Assembly: GCA_051001975.1 (NCBI GenBank)
Contig: JBPCMU010000121.1
Coordinates: 1-50,960, forward strand
Length of the DNA stretch: 50,960 bases
Reading direction: 5' to 3'
DNA from: DATAEG01 sp051001975
Lineage (GTDB): Bacteria > Actinomycetota > Actinomycetes > Mycobacteriales > Jatrophihabitantaceae
Shown here: positions 15,747 to 24,869 of the stretch, in pieces
How the letters are laid out: each line of letters starts with the position of its first letter
Position numbering within the stretch: position 1 is the first letter of the stretch
Made by a program: the position numbers and the translations under genes
Notes under the pieces: generated by a model
Told to the model about the DNA's origin: nothing
Databases searched by the model: none
The model's input: the letters and a program-made list of their open reading frames with translations, nothing else

Positions 15747-17296
15747 ATCGACAGCGTGTCCCAGCCGGAACTGGCGCCCGGGTAGGGTGGTCGGTTGTCG
15801 TCGCTCTGCACCTTGCCCTGGGAATCCACGGCCCGGACGGTGACGACGTGCCCGCCCTTGCCGGCCACCGTCCACGGCAGCAACCACTGCCGCCAGGTGT
15901 CCGTGCTGGGCACGCCGCCGAGCTTCGCGGGCAACCACGGGCCGTCATCGATCCGTACCTGCACCGCCGAGATCCCGACGTGCTGGTGCCAGGCGATGCC
16001 GGCGATGGCGATCCGGTCGCCGATCTTCACCCGGGCACGTTGCTTGGGGACGTCGATGCGTGAGGCCAACTCGATGGCGCCGTTCTCGGTCCAGCCGCGT
16101 TGCACCCAGTACGCCTTGTCGGCACGGTAGGTCGTCGCGGTGAGCTGGGTGATCCATTTGCAGGCCGACACATAGCCGTACAGGCCGGGCACCACCATCC
16201 GGACCGGGAAGCCGTGCTCCAGCGGCAGCGGCTCACCATTCATTCCCACGGCGAGCATCGCGTCCCGCCCGTCCAGCACGGCTGCAGTCGGTACGCCGAT
16301 GGTCGCGCCGTCCGAACCGCGGGCCAGCAACTGGTCGGCGTCGCTGTGCACACCCAGCTCGCGCAATAACGGGCCGAGTAGGACGCCCTGGAACCGTGCG
16401 GTGCCGATCAGATCTCCGCCCACTTCATTCGAGACGCACGCCAGCGTGATCCACCGCTCGACCATCGGTCGCTTCAACAGGTCGTCCAGCGTCAGCGTCG
16501 TCGGATGATCGAACCGGCCCTGGAACTCGAGGTGCCACTTGGCGGCTTCGATCTGCGGGACCTGCAGCGCTATGTCGATGCGGTAGAAGTCGTCGTTGGA
16601 CGTGTCGAACGGCTGCCCGCCCGACCCGAGCGCGGCGTTGGCCGGCAGCGGCGGCGCCGGGTCGGCCGGCGTCGGCAGCACCACCGCCGCGCGGGACGGA
16701 GCGGCACTGAACCTGCTGTGCTGCCAGGTCTTGCCGATCCAGGTCGCCAGCAACGCCGCGCCCGCGGTGACCGCGCTGCCGACCAGGAACGTGCGCCGGT
16801 CCGGCGCATCTTCGGCCGCGTGGTCAGGTCGGGGGCCGGGCAGCTCCCGGTACAACCGGAGCAGCACCAGGACCCCGACCACGGTCGCGATCGCCGACGG
16901 CACGAAATCCGACGAATGTGGTGCAGCGGTCGTGAAGGAGCAATAGATTGCGACCGCTCCGAACAGCACCATGCCTATGGTCGCGTAGCGGATGTGGTGC
17001 AGCGTGAGCAAGCCGATCACCACCGCCAGCACGCCGACGGTCAGGTAAATGCCGGTGAGCAGCGCGGTTTTGTCCGACGTCCCGAACTCCCGGATGGCGA
17101 AGGACTTCAGCCATTCCGGCGTCAGTGTGACGAATCGGTTGCCGACCACCAGGATCGGCGACGACGCGGGGCGAACGGCACCGGCCACGACCTCCCCGGC
17201 AGCGATGGCGGCGCCCGCCGACAGCAGACCGGTCAGCGCAGCCGTCCCCCACCGCAGCCATCGCTGCGAACGCCGAGTGCCGTGTTGCGCCGCCAT
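15734..17296 (-). CDS. Membrane-anchored molybdopterin-dependent oxidoreductase (sulfite oxidase family)
   Basis: A 520-residue protein. The N-terminal ~210 residues hold about five membrane segments (e.g. TALLTGIYLTVGVLAVVIG, then LVGSAVTAGAALLATWIGKT). Residues ~250-420 are an Oxidored_molyb domain with the pterin-molybdenum cysteine in WITLACVSNEVGGDLIG and KWITQLT further on. Residues ~425-520 are a Mo-co dimerisation domain (WHQHVGISAVQVRIDDGPW). Family members oxidise sulfite or reduce oxidised substrates at the outer membrane face; the substrate is unknown here. The start is ATG 17296. No Shine-Dalgarno is visible and a perfect hairpin lies just upstream. Confidence 0.88.
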   Translation of the reverse strand: MAAQHGTRRSQRWLRWGTAALTGLLSAGAAIAAGEVVAGAVRPASSPILVVGNRFVTLTPEWLKSFAIREFGTSDKTALLTGIYLTVGVLAVVIGLLTLHHIRYATIGMVLFGAVAIYCSFTTAAPHSSDFVPSAIATVVGVLVLLRLYRELPGPRPDHAAEDAPDRRTFLVGSAVTAGAALLATWIGKTWQHSRFSAAPSRAAVVLPTPADPAPPLPANAALGSGGQPFDTSNDDFYRIDIALQVPQIEAAKWHLEFQGRFDHPTTLTLDDLLKRPMVERWITLACVSNEVGGDLIGTARFQGVLLGPLLRELGVHSDADQLLARGSDGATIGVPTAAVLDGRDAMLAVGMNGEPLPLEHGFPVRMVVPGLYGYVSACKWITQLTATTYRADKAYWVQRGWTENGAIELASRIDVPKQRARVKIGDRIAIAGIAWHQHVGISAVQVRIDDGPWLPAKLGGVPSTDTWRQWLLPWTVAGKGGHVVTVRAVDSQGKVQSDDNRPPYPGASSGWDTLSIYAE

Positions 17297-17303
17297 ACCA
17301 TGA

Positions 17304-17324
17304 ACGGTCCGGCTCCCGGACCGT
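17304..17324. promoter_or_regulatory. Perfect inverted repeat next to oxidoreductase start
   Basis: ACGGTCCGG (17304-17312) and CCGGACCGT (17316-17324) are exact reverse complements with a three-base loop CTC, only eight bases from the oxidoreductase ATG and within the divergent region shared with tricorn protease. It could be an operator, or a hairpin at the 5' end of the oxidoreductase mRNA that controls ribosome access. Confidence 0.45.
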
Positions 17325-17392
17325 CTGTGCAACTCGCAACGTGGTCTGCGGCCGGGGAAATGCGGTCGGTGGCGGGAAGTAGTGTCGCGCAG

Positions 17393-20300
17393 GTGACGGA
17401 CTCCACTGCTGTAGGCCCGTATCTGCGTTACCCGCACATCGTCGGCGAGGTGCTCACCTTCGCCGCGGATGACGACATCTGGGTGGCTTCCGCCTCCGGT
17501 GGGCGAGCTACCCGGCTTACCGCGGACCGAGTCGCGGTGGCTAGGCCGAGGCTGTCGCCCGACGCGAGTCAGATCGCCTGGCTGAGCCGGCGCGACGGCC
17601 AACCCGAGGCCTACGTGATGCCCGTCGGGGGCGGCACCGAGCGGCGGCTCACCTACTGGAACAGCCGGTCGACCCGCCTACTCGGTTGGACCGAGCAGGG
17701 CGAGGTCGTCGTCGGCGGGTCGGCGCACGAGGCATTCAGCAGTTACACCTGGGCGCACGCTCTGCCGGTCGACGGAGGTCCGGGCCGCAAGCTTCCGTAC
17801 GGGGCGTTGAGCGGCCTGGCCGTGCACGCCGACGGAAAGACCGTGCTGCAGTCGTCGATCTTCCGCGAGCCGGCGACCTGGAAGAGGTATCGCGGCGGTA
17901 CCGCCGCCAAGCTGTGGATCGACCCGGACGGCAGCGGCGAGTTCGGTCCGTTCCTGCGGGACCTGAACGGTCAGCTCGCTGATCCCCTGTGGTGGGGGGA
18001 CCGGCTGACATTCGTCTCCGATCACGAAGGCCACGGCAACGTCTACTCCGTACTCGCCGACGGGTCCGACCTGCGCCGGCACACCGACCATGAGGGCGTG
18101 TACGCCCGCGATCTGGCCGGCGACGGTACCCGCGCAGTCTACCGCCGGGCCGGTGAGGTGTTCCTGCTCGACTCGCTGCAGCCGGGCTCGCAGCCGCAGC
18201 GCATCGAACTCGAGCTCGCGGGCACCCGGCGCGCCCGAGTGCCCGGCCCGCTCCCCGCCGCTTCCGCGGTCGGTGAGTACAGCGTCGACAAGACCGGCCG
18301 GGCCAGTGCCGTCGAGGTCCGCGGCACCGTGCAATGGCTGACCCACCTCGACGGCCCGGTGCGCGCGCTCGCTGATACGGCGGGGGTGCGTAACCGGATG
18401 CCGCAGGCGCTCGGCAACGGTGACACAGTCTGGGTTACCGACTCCGAGGGCGACGATGCGCTGGCGTTGCACCATGAGGGCGAGGTGCGGGTGCTGGCCG
18501 CCGGGCAGCTCGGCCGTGCCGTGGAACTGGCTGGTGCGCCGGACAGCGCCAGCGTCGCAGTCGCCACGCACGACGGTCGAATCCTCGTCGTCGCCTTGTC
18601 CGACGGCACCGTGCGTGAGCTCGATCGAAACCCGGCCGGCGACGGCAGCGGGCTGGCGTTCTCGCCGGACTCCGGGTGGCTGGCCTGGTCCGCGCCCGGC
18701 CAAGAACCTCGCCGCCGGCTTCGACTCGTATCGCTGGCCAGCGGTGAGACCGTCGACGTTACCGATGACCGGTTCATCGACACCGAGCCGACGTTCACGA
18801 TGGACGGCAAACACCTTGCCTTCCTGTCCACCCGCACGTTCGACCCGGTCTACGACGCGCACAACTTCGAGCTGGCGTTCCCGTCCGGAACGCGGCCCTA
18901 CCTCGTGCCGCTGGCCCTGGACACGCCGTCGCCGTTCGACCCGGAACTGGCCGGCCGTGCTCCTGGCGATCCGGACGCCGACAAAAAGCAGGATGCCGAC
19001 AAACCCCCAGCAGAAAAGGAAGCGGCTCCGCCGGTCGCCCGCGTCGATGTGGCAGGGCTGTCCGAACGGGTAGTGCCGGTGCCGGTCGGGTCCGGCCTGT
19101 ACGAGGGTCTGCGCGCGGCAAAGGGCGGTCTGCTGTGGATGCAGCGCGCAATCAGTGGCGTCATCGGTATCGACCGGGCGCCGGGCGACAAGCCGCTCCG
19201 ACCCGAACTGAAGCGCTGGGATTTCCAGAAGCGCGCAGTCGTCGACCTGCTTGACGAATTGGACGACTATCGGGTCTCCGGGGACGGCACCCGCATCGTG
19301 GTGCGCGACGAGGACGGCTTCCGGGTAGGCCCGGCCGACCGAAAGATCGAGCACCCGGAACCGGGCGACATCATCGAGGTCGATCTCGACCGCATCCGGC
19401 TGGCCGTCGACCCAGGTGCCGAGTGGCGGCAGATGACCGTCGAGACGTGGCGGCTCATGCGCGATCACTTCTGGGTGCCGGACATGGCCGGCGTCGATTG
19501 GGACGGCGTGCTGACCACCTACCTGCCGATCGTCGACCGGGTGGCTACCCGCGACGACCTGTCGGAGGTGCTCTGGGAGATGATCGGCGAGCTCGGCACG
19601 TCACATTCCTACGAGCGTCCGGCCGACCCGAAGCCGGCACCCGAACGGGTCGCCGCCTTCCTCGGCGCCGATCTCGAGCGCGACGACGACGGCCGCTGGG
19701 TGATCGCCCGAGTCCTACCCGGTGAGTCGTCAGTGCCGACGGCCCGCTCGCCACTCACCGCGGCCGGCGCGGGCGTCGCCGACGGTGAAGTGCTGCTGGC
19801 CGTGAACGGCCGCGCCGTACCTGCGGAAGGTCCGGCGCCGTTGCTGGTCGGGATGGCCGGGAAGCCGGTCGAGCTGACCGTGGAACGCGACGGGACCCGG
19901 CGCGACGTCGTGGTGACGCCGATCCCCGACGAGACCGGATTGCGCTACCAGGCCTGGGTGTCCGACCGGCGGCGTTACGTGCACGAGCGCAGCAACGGGC
20001 GGATCGGCTATGTCCACGTCCCGGACATGGTGTCGACCGGCTGGGCCGAGTTCAACCGCGACCTGCGCAGCGAGGTGGCTCGCGACGGGATGATCGTCGA
20101 CACCCGGGAGAACAACGGGGGGCACACCTCGGAGCTGGTTATCGAGCGGCTCGCCCGCAAGGTGCTCGGCTGGGACAACGGCCGCTACGCGCTCCCCGGC
20201 ACCTACCCCTCCGACGCGCCACGCGGACCACTCGTATCAGTGGCGAACGAGCAGGCCGGCAGCGACGGCGACATCGTCAACGCGGCGTTCAAGTCGCTGC

Positions 20301-20629
20301 AGCTCGGCCCGGTGGTCGGCACCCGCACGTGGGGTGGCGTGATCGGCATCGACGGGCGGTACAGCCTGGTGGACGGCACAGCGGTGACGCAGCCGCGGTA
20401 CTCGTTCTGGTTCACCTCGGTGGGCTGGGGCGTCGAGAACTACGGTGTCGATCCGGACATCGAGGTGCAGCGCCCTCCGCAGGCATGGGTGGCCGGCGAC
20501 GACCCGCAGCTCGACGCCGCCATCGGCGTGATCGAGACGGCGCTGGCCGGCGCGGATCCGATCGGGCCGCCGGATCTCGCCACCAGGCCGTCGCGGGCGC
20601 CGCAGGCATTGCCCGACCGGCCGTCCTGA
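17393..20629 (+). CDS. Tricorn protease homologue (S41 family)
   Basis: A ~1078-residue cytosolic protease that degrades peptides released by the proteasome or other proteases. Residues ~10-300 and ~300-570 are repeated beta-propeller strands (DDIWVASASGGRATRLT, SPDASQIAWLS). A charged linker (DPDADKKQDADKPPAEKEA) precedes the core domains; a PDZ-like domain (~760-850, DGEVLLAVNGR) and the S41 core follow. The catalytic set is complete: His in LGTSHSYE, Ser-Asp in GSDGDI, Glu in GVENYGVDPDIEV. The start is uncertain: GTG 17393, GTG 17369 and ATG 17360 are all in frame; the long open frame further upstream overlaps the oxidoreductase gene and is rejected. Confidence 0.9.
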   Translation: MTDSTAVGPYLRYPHIVGEVLTFAADDDIWVASASGGRATRLTADRVAVARPRLSPDASQIAWLSRRDGQPEAYVMPVGGGTERRLTYWNSRSTRLLGWTEQGEVVVGGSAHEAFSSYTWAHALPVDGGPGRKLPYGALSGLAVHADGKTVLQSSIFREPATWKRYRGGTAAKLWIDPDGSGEFGPFLRDLNGQLADPLWWGDRLTFVSDHEGHGNVYSVLADGSDLRRHTDHEGVYARDLAGDGTRAVYRRAGEVFLLDSLQPGSQPQRIELELAGTRRARVPGPLPAASAVGEYSVDKTGRASAVEVRGTVQWLTHLDGPVRALADTAGVRNRMPQALGNGDTVWVTDSEGDDALALHHEGEVRVLAAGQLGRAVELAGAPDSASVAVATHDGRILVVALSDGTVRELDRNPAGDGSGLAFSPDSGWLAWSAPGQEPRRRLRLVSLASGETVDVTDDRFIDTEPTFTMDGKHLAFLSTRTFDPVYDAHNFELAFPSGTRPYLVPLALDTPSPFDPELAGRAPGDPDADKKQDADKPPAEKEAAPPVARVDVAGLSERVVPVPVGSGLYEGLRAAKGGLLWMQRAISGVIGIDRAPGDKPLRPELKRWDFQKRAVVDLLDELDDYRVSGDGTRIVVRDEDGFRVGPADRKIEHPEPGDIIEVDLDRIRLAVDPGAEWRQMTVETWRLMRDHFWVPDMAGVDWDGVLTTYLPIVDRVATRDDLSEVLWEMIGELGTSHSYERPADPKPAPERVAAFLGADLERDDDGRWVIARVLPGESSVPTARSPLTAAGAGVADGEVLLAVNGRAVPAEGPAPLLVGMAGKPVELTVERDGTRRDVVVTPIPDETGLRYQAWVSDRRRYVHERSNGRIGYVHVPDMVSTGWAEFNRDLRSEVARDGMIVDTRENNGGHTSELVIERLARKVLGWDNGRYALPGTYPSDAPRGPLVSVANEQAGSDGDIVNAAFKSLQLGPVVGTRTWGGVIGIDGRYSLVDGTAVTQPRYSFWFTSVGWGVENYGVDPDIEVQRPPQAWVAGDDPQLDAAIGVIETALAGADPIGPPDLATRPSRAPQALPDRPS

Positions 20630-20671
20630 GCACCGGGTGCGGCCGGTCCGCGACGTTGCCATAATTCAGCG

Positions 20672-21139
20672 GTGACGACGCCGCCGATCCTCGACCCGGT
20701 CGCGCACGACGTCCGGTCCAGGATGGTGGGGATCGCATTCTGGGTGGTGCTGCCGGTGATCGCTGTCGTCATGGTGATCCGGGCGATGCACGACTACAAC
20801 CACCAGGCCCATCGCCGACCGGCCGGCCTGACCGGCACGTTCGTCGTTACCAACCGCAGCTGCTTCGGCAACGTCTGTCAGAGCGCCGGGACGTTCACCA
20901 GCGACGACGGGTCGTTCCGCGAGGCCAACCTTCTCGGTGACTACCGCTGGAACGTCGGTGAGCGGCACCATACGGCGTACAAGCCGGACACCGGGATCAT
21001 CGCGCTGCCGGCCACCTGGAACCCGACCGCCACCGTGCTCGGTGCGTCCGGCGGCCTTCTCTTTCTCGCCCTGTGGGCTTACTTCCTGCTTGCCTGGCTG
21101 GCTCGCCGCCGCGCACCCGCTGCGCCCATGACAGGGTGA
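20672..21139 (+). CDS. Small membrane protein of unknown function
   Basis: A 155-residue protein with two membrane segments, residues ~19-38 (VGIAFWVVLPVIAVVMVIR) and ~125-145 (LGASGGLLFLALWAYFLLAW). Between them is an ~85-residue loop, probably extracytoplasmic, with a close cysteine pair in CFGNVCQSAG that could form a disulfide. I do not recognise the family. It starts at GTG 20672, 42 bp after tricorn, and may be co-transcribed with it. Confidence 0.65.
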   Translation: MTTPPILDPVAHDVRSRMVGIAFWVVLPVIAVVMVIRAMHDYNHQAHRRPAGLTGTFVVTNRSCFGNVCQSAGTFTSDDGSFREANLLGDYRWNVGERHHTAYKPDTGIIALPATWNPTATVLGASGGLLFLALWAYFLLAWLARRRAPAAPMTG

Positions 21140-21262
21140 CGTCCGCCGGCCCAGTCCGGCACATCTCCACCAGATCGCCCGCTGACCGCGCTGGTCGAGG
21201 CGACCCTTACGGCTCCGTACACTTGGGGCTTCTCACCAACCGAACGGAAATGGGGTTGCCGC

Positions 21263-23137
21263 GTGGCGATCAGACAGCGCGACAGCCTGCGCAACGTGGC
21301 GATCGTCGCGCACGTCGACCACGGCAAGACCACTCTCGTGGACGCAATGCTGTGGCAGTCCGGTGCGTTCACCGCGCACCAGGCCGACACCGGCGACGTG
21401 AACGAGCGGGTGATGGACTCCAACGACCTGGAGCGCGAGAAGGGCATCACGATCCTCGCGAAGAACACCGCGGTGGACTACGTCTCGCCGCAAGGCGAGC
21501 AGGTCACCATCAACATCATCGACACCCCCGGCCACGCCGACTTCGGTGGCGAGGTGGAACGCGGGCTGTCGATGGTCGACGGCGTGGTCCTGTTGGTGGA
21601 CGCCTCGGAAGGCCCGCTGCCGCAGACCCGGTTCGTGCTGCGCAAGGCGCTCGCCGCGAAAATGCCGGTGATCCTCGTCATCAACAAAGTGGACCGCCCC
21701 GACGCCCGCATCGCCGAAGTCGTCGACGAGACCTACGAGCTGTTCCTCGATCTCGACGCCGACGAGCACCAGATCGAGTTCCCGATCGTGTACGCGTCGG
21801 CGAAGGCCGGCCGCGCCTCGCTGAAGCGCCCGCAGGACGGAGCGATGCCGGAGGAAGAGAACCTCAAGCCCTTCTTCGAGACGATCCTCGAGACGATTCC
21901 CGCTCCCGTCTATGACGACGAGGCGCCGCTACAGGCGCACGTCACGAATCTCGATGCGTCGCCGTACCTCGGCCGGTTGGCGTTGTGCCGGGTGCACAAC
22001 GGCACCATCCGCAAGGGTCAGCAGGCGGCGTGGTGCCGTGCTGACGGCACGGTCGAGCGGGTCAAGATCACCGAACTGCTGATGACCCATGCTCTGGATC
22101 GGGTGTCCGCCGAATCGGCCGGCCCCGGCGACATCATCGCGATCGCCGGGATCGAGGAGATCACGATCGGTGAGACGCTGGCCGATCCGGACGACCCGCG
22201 ACCGCTGCCGGTCATCACCATCGACGAGCCGTCCATTTCGATGACGATCGGTATCAACACCGCCCCGGTGGCGGGGGAGTCGGGCAAGAAGTTAACCGCC
22301 CGCCAGGTGATCAATCGCCTCGACGCCGAGCTGGTCGGCAACGTCTCGATCCGAGTGCTGCCGACCGAGCGGCCGGACACCTGGGAGGTGCAGGGTCGCG
22401 GTGAGCTGCAGTTGGCGATCCTGGTCGAGATCATGCGCCGGGAAGGGTTCGAGATCACCGTCGGCAAGCCGCAGGTTGTCACCCGCACCGTCGACGGCAA
22501 GCTGCACGAACCGATGGAGCGGATGACGATCGACGCGCCGTCGGAGTACCAGGGCGTCGTCATCCAGTTACTCGCGCTGCGCAAGGGTCGGCTGGAGCAG
22601 ATGGTGGACCACGGCACCGGATGGATCCGGATGGAGTACGTCGTCCCGGCCCGCGGCCTGATCGGCTTCCGCACCGAGTTCCTCACCGAAACCCGCGGCA
22701 CCGGTCTGCTGCACCACATCCACGAGGGCTACGAGCCGTGGGCCGGCGACATCCGGACCCGGCCCAGCGGATCGCTGGTCGCCGACCGGCGCGGTGCCAC
22801 CACCGGCTTCGCGCTGGCCAACCTGCAGGAGCGCGGCACGATGTTCGTCGGCCCGGGCACCGAGGTGTACGAGGGGATGATCGTCGGCGAGAACTCCCGG
22901 CAGGACGACATGGACGTCAACCCCACCAAGGAGAAGAAGCTCACCAACATGCGGCAGTCCTCCGGCGACGTGCTGATCCCGTTGATCCCGCACCGGGTGC
23001 TCTCGCTGGAGCAGGCGCTGGAGTTCTGCCGCGACGACGAGTGCGTCGAGGTCACCCCCGCAACGGTCCGGATCCGCAAGGTGATCCTCGCGGCACAGGA
23101 ACGTGAGAAGAGCCGGGGCCGCGCCAAGAAGAACTGA
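21263..23137 (+). CDS. typA: Translational GTPase TypA/BipA
   Basis: A 624-residue ribosome-associated GTPase related to EF-G. G motifs are AHVDHGKTT (residues ~15-23), LEREKGITI, DTPGHADFGGE and NKVD. The EF-G-like domains II, III and V follow, with the BipA-specific C-terminal domain at ~480-624 (RRGATTGFALANLQERG, SRQDDMDVNPTKEKKLTNMR). It assists ribosome assembly and function under stress and low temperature, which pairs well with the nearby DEAD-box helicase. The start is GTG 21263, with a TACACT (21218-21223) -10-like sequence upstream. Confidence 0.95.
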   Translation: MAIRQRDSLRNVAIVAHVDHGKTTLVDAMLWQSGAFTAHQADTGDVNERVMDSNDLEREKGITILAKNTAVDYVSPQGEQVTINIIDTPGHADFGGEVERGLSMVDGVVLLVDASEGPLPQTRFVLRKALAAKMPVILVINKVDRPDARIAEVVDETYELFLDLDADEHQIEFPIVYASAKAGRASLKRPQDGAMPEEENLKPFFETILETIPAPVYDDEAPLQAHVTNLDASPYLGRLALCRVHNGTIRKGQQAAWCRADGTVERVKITELLMTHALDRVSAESAGPGDIIAIAGIEEITIGETLADPDDPRPLPVITIDEPSISMTIGINTAPVAGESGKKLTARQVINRLDAELVGNVSIRVLPTERPDTWEVQGRGELQLAILVEIMRREGFEITVGKPQVVTRTVDGKLHEPMERMTIDAPSEYQGVVIQLLALRKGRLEQMVDHGTGWIRMEYVVPARGLIGFRTEFLTETRGTGLLHHIHEGYEPWAGDIRTRPSGSLVADRRGATTGFALANLQERGTMFVGPGTEVYEGMIVGENSRQDDMDVNPTKEKKLTNMRQSSGDVLIPLIPHRVLSLEQALEFCRDDECVEVTPATVRIRKVILAAQEREKSRGRAKKN

Positions 23138-23167
23138 TCGACTGATTCATCGATCGCTCTAATCATC

Positions 23168-23400
23168 GATCGCTCTGTCGGTTCCTCGCGGACCCCTCGC
23201 TTCGCGTCGGGGCCCACTCTGAACCGAACTCCTCGCTCCGCTCGGCCGCAAGCTCGCTGGCGCTCGCGCGGGCGATCTGCTCTTCGCGCGAGCGCTCATC
23301 GCCGCGTCGGGGCCCACTCGCAACCGATACCTCGCTGCGCTCGGTGCCAGCGCTCCTTCGTCGCGCGCGGGCGATCGCTCTTCGCGCGAGCGCTCATCGC
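23168..23400 (+). repeat. Composite repeat copy 1, 5' module (tandemly duplicated)
   Basis: After typA lies a ~565-bp non-coding gap. Its first part consists of a ~130-bp GC-rich module (23168-23302) containing CCCACTCTGAACCGA, GCTCGCTGGCGCTCGCGCGG and ending GCGCTCATCGC, followed by a diverged second copy (23303-23400) with the same GGGGCCCACTC start and GCGCTCATCGC end. A close match of the first module occurs at 49338-49467. The many short GC-rich inverted repeats are REP-like. It has no credible coding content. Confidence 0.8.
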
Positions 23401-23470
23401 GGTGGTGGGCTGATCCCGGCACCGTGGTCCGGACTGGTGATTGGGTGGTTGTTCCGGCCTGGCTGGCCTT

Positions 23471-23628
23471 CAGGCGGCGCCGACGAGTGGGTGAGCGGGT
23501 GCCCGGGTTGGGCTGTCGGGTTATGTTCTCTGGTTCGTCCTCTTGCCGAGAGGGAGGTTTCCGTCGTGACACACCGACCGAGCTGACTGAAAGCTCCCGC
23601 TCGGCCGCGGAAACCTCCCGCTCGGCAA
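23471..23628 (+). repeat. Composite repeat copy 1, 3' module with alternative hairpins
   Basis: This module (GGCGGCGCCGACG start) matches 49536-49697 in the same orientation. Its 3' part has a left arm at 23543-23563 (core GCCGAGAGGGAGGTTT) that pairs with 23608-23628 over 21 bp with one mismatch. A second partner, CTCCCGCTCGGC at 23594-23605, lies in the loop and repeats the core of the right arm, so two mutually exclusive hairpins are possible. It ends 74 bp before the aminotransferase start. Confidence 0.75.
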
Positions 23629-23702
23629 TCATGACGTTCTTGGTTGCGTTGTCGATAGCGTTCACCGGGTGCGGGTCGAGGCGGCAGGATAACGTCTGGT
23701 TG

Positions 23703-24869
23703 GTGAGCGAACGGATTGCGTTGGTCGAGCGGATGCGAGCTTTCGGGACGACGATCTTCGCCGAGATGTCGGCGCTGGCGGTGCAGACCGGCAGCGTCAA
23801 CCTGGGTCAGGGCTTTCCGGACGTGGACGGCCCGCCGGCGCTGCTCGACGCCGCCCGCGACGCCCTCTACGACGGCAAGCACAACCAGTATCCACCCGGC
23901 CCCGGCATCCCTGAGTTGCGCGCAGCGGTCGCCGCGCATCAACAGCGTTTCTACGGGCTGGCATTCGACCCCGCTGACGAGATCCTGGTGACGGCAGGCG
24001 CCACCGAGGCGATCGCGGCGACGCTGCTCGGTCTCTGCGAAGCCGGCGACGAGGTCGTCACCTTCGAGCCGTATTACGACTCCTACGCCGCCTGCATCGC
24101 GCTGTCCGGCGCGAACCGTCGAGTCGTCACGCTGCGTCGCGACGAGCAGCGCTGGGTCTTCGATCCCGCCGAGTTGCGTGCGGCCATCACCGGCCGGACC
24201 CGGCTGATCCTCTTGAACACCCCGCACAATCCGACCGGCAAGGTGTTCGATGCCGCCGAACTGCAGCTCATCGCCGACCTGGCGATCGAACATGACCTGA
24301 CGGTGGTCACCGACGAGGTGTACGAGCACCTCGTCTTCGACGGTCAGCACATCCCGATCGCCACCCTCCCGGGTATGCGGGAGCGTACCCTCACGATCTC
24401 ATCGGCCGGTAAGACGTTCAGCGTCACCGGCTGGAAGATCGGCTGGCTCTGCGGTCCCGCACCATTGGTCAACGCGGCGCGCACCGTGAAGCAGTTCCTC
24501 ACCTACGTCAATGGCGGACCGTTCCAACCGGCGGTCGCGACGGCGCTGTCGTTCGACGACGACTACTACCGGGGCGTGTTGGACACCCTGCGACTGCAAA
24601 GGGACACCCTGGTCGCCGGGCTCCTCGCTGCCGGGTTCGACATGGTGGTCCCGCAAGCGACCTACTTCGCCACCGCGGACGTTGCGGTCGACGGGGTCGC
24701 CTTCTGCCGGGAACTGCCCTGGCGTTACGGAATCGTCGCAATCCCGAGCTCGGTTTTCTACGACAGCGCCGACGGTGACCGCTATGTTCGGTTCGCCTTC
24801 TGTAAAAAAGTCCCGGTTCTGAACGAGGCACTTCATCGGCTCGGTGGCGGAGAGAGGGGTGGCACATGA
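23703..24869 (+). CDS. PLP-dependent aminotransferase, DapC / glutamine transaminase K-like
   Basis: A 388-residue class I/II fold-type I aminotransferase. NLGQGFPDVDGPP (residues ~30), NQYPPGPG, NTPHNPTG and the PLP-lysine segment SSAGKTFSVTGWKIGW are all present. It resembles mycobacterial DapC (Rv0858c; N-succinyldiaminopimelate aminotransferase in lysine/peptidoglycan synthesis), and equally the kynurenine/glutamine transaminase group. The following gene, overlapping by ATGA, encodes an omega-amidase-like hydrolase, which supports a glutamine transaminase-omega-amidase pair. Both roles remain open. GTG 23703 is chosen; TAACGT lies seven bases upstream, suggesting a leaderless mRNA, and ATG 23733 is an alternative. 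Confidence 0.85.
   Translation: MSERIALVERMRAFGTTIFAEMSALAVQTGSVNLGQGFPDVDGPPALLDAARDALYDGKHNQYPPGPGIPELRAAVAAHQQRFYGLAFDPADEILVTAGATEAIAATLLGLCEAGDEVVTFEPYYDSYAACIALSGANRRVVTLRRDEQRWVFDPAELRAAITGRTRLILLNTPHNPTGKVFDAAELQLIADLAIEHDLTVVTDEVYEHLVFDGQHIPIATLPGMRERTLTISSAGKTFSVTGWKIGWLCGPAPLVNAARTVKQFLTYVNGGPFQPAVATALSFDDDYYRGVLDTLRLQRDTLVAGLLAAGFDMVVPQATYFATADVAVDGVAFCRELPWRYGIVAIPSSVFYDSADGDRYVRFAFCKKVPVLNEALHRLGGGERGGT

Noticed and set aside
16505..17392. In-frame upstream extension of tricorn by ~296 codons
   Set aside because: It runs antiparallel through the molybdo-oxidoreductase gene and has no tricorn-like sequence; the propeller begins right after 17393.
17678..19468. 596-codon minus-strand frame opposite tricorn
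   Set aside because: It lies wholly inside the propeller-coding part of tricorn; composition is typical of a shadow frame and no motif is seen.
23168..23628. CRISPR array
   Set aside because: The repeats are long, few, of unequal length and self-complementary, without regular unique spacers; no cas gene is present.
23138..23702. Minus-strand frames rich in Arg/Ser/Ala in the repeat (similar peptides also in the 49.4 kb copy)
   Set aside because: The similarity of the peptides follows from DNA identity of the two repeat copies; starts, stops and frames are not maintained, so coding is not supported.
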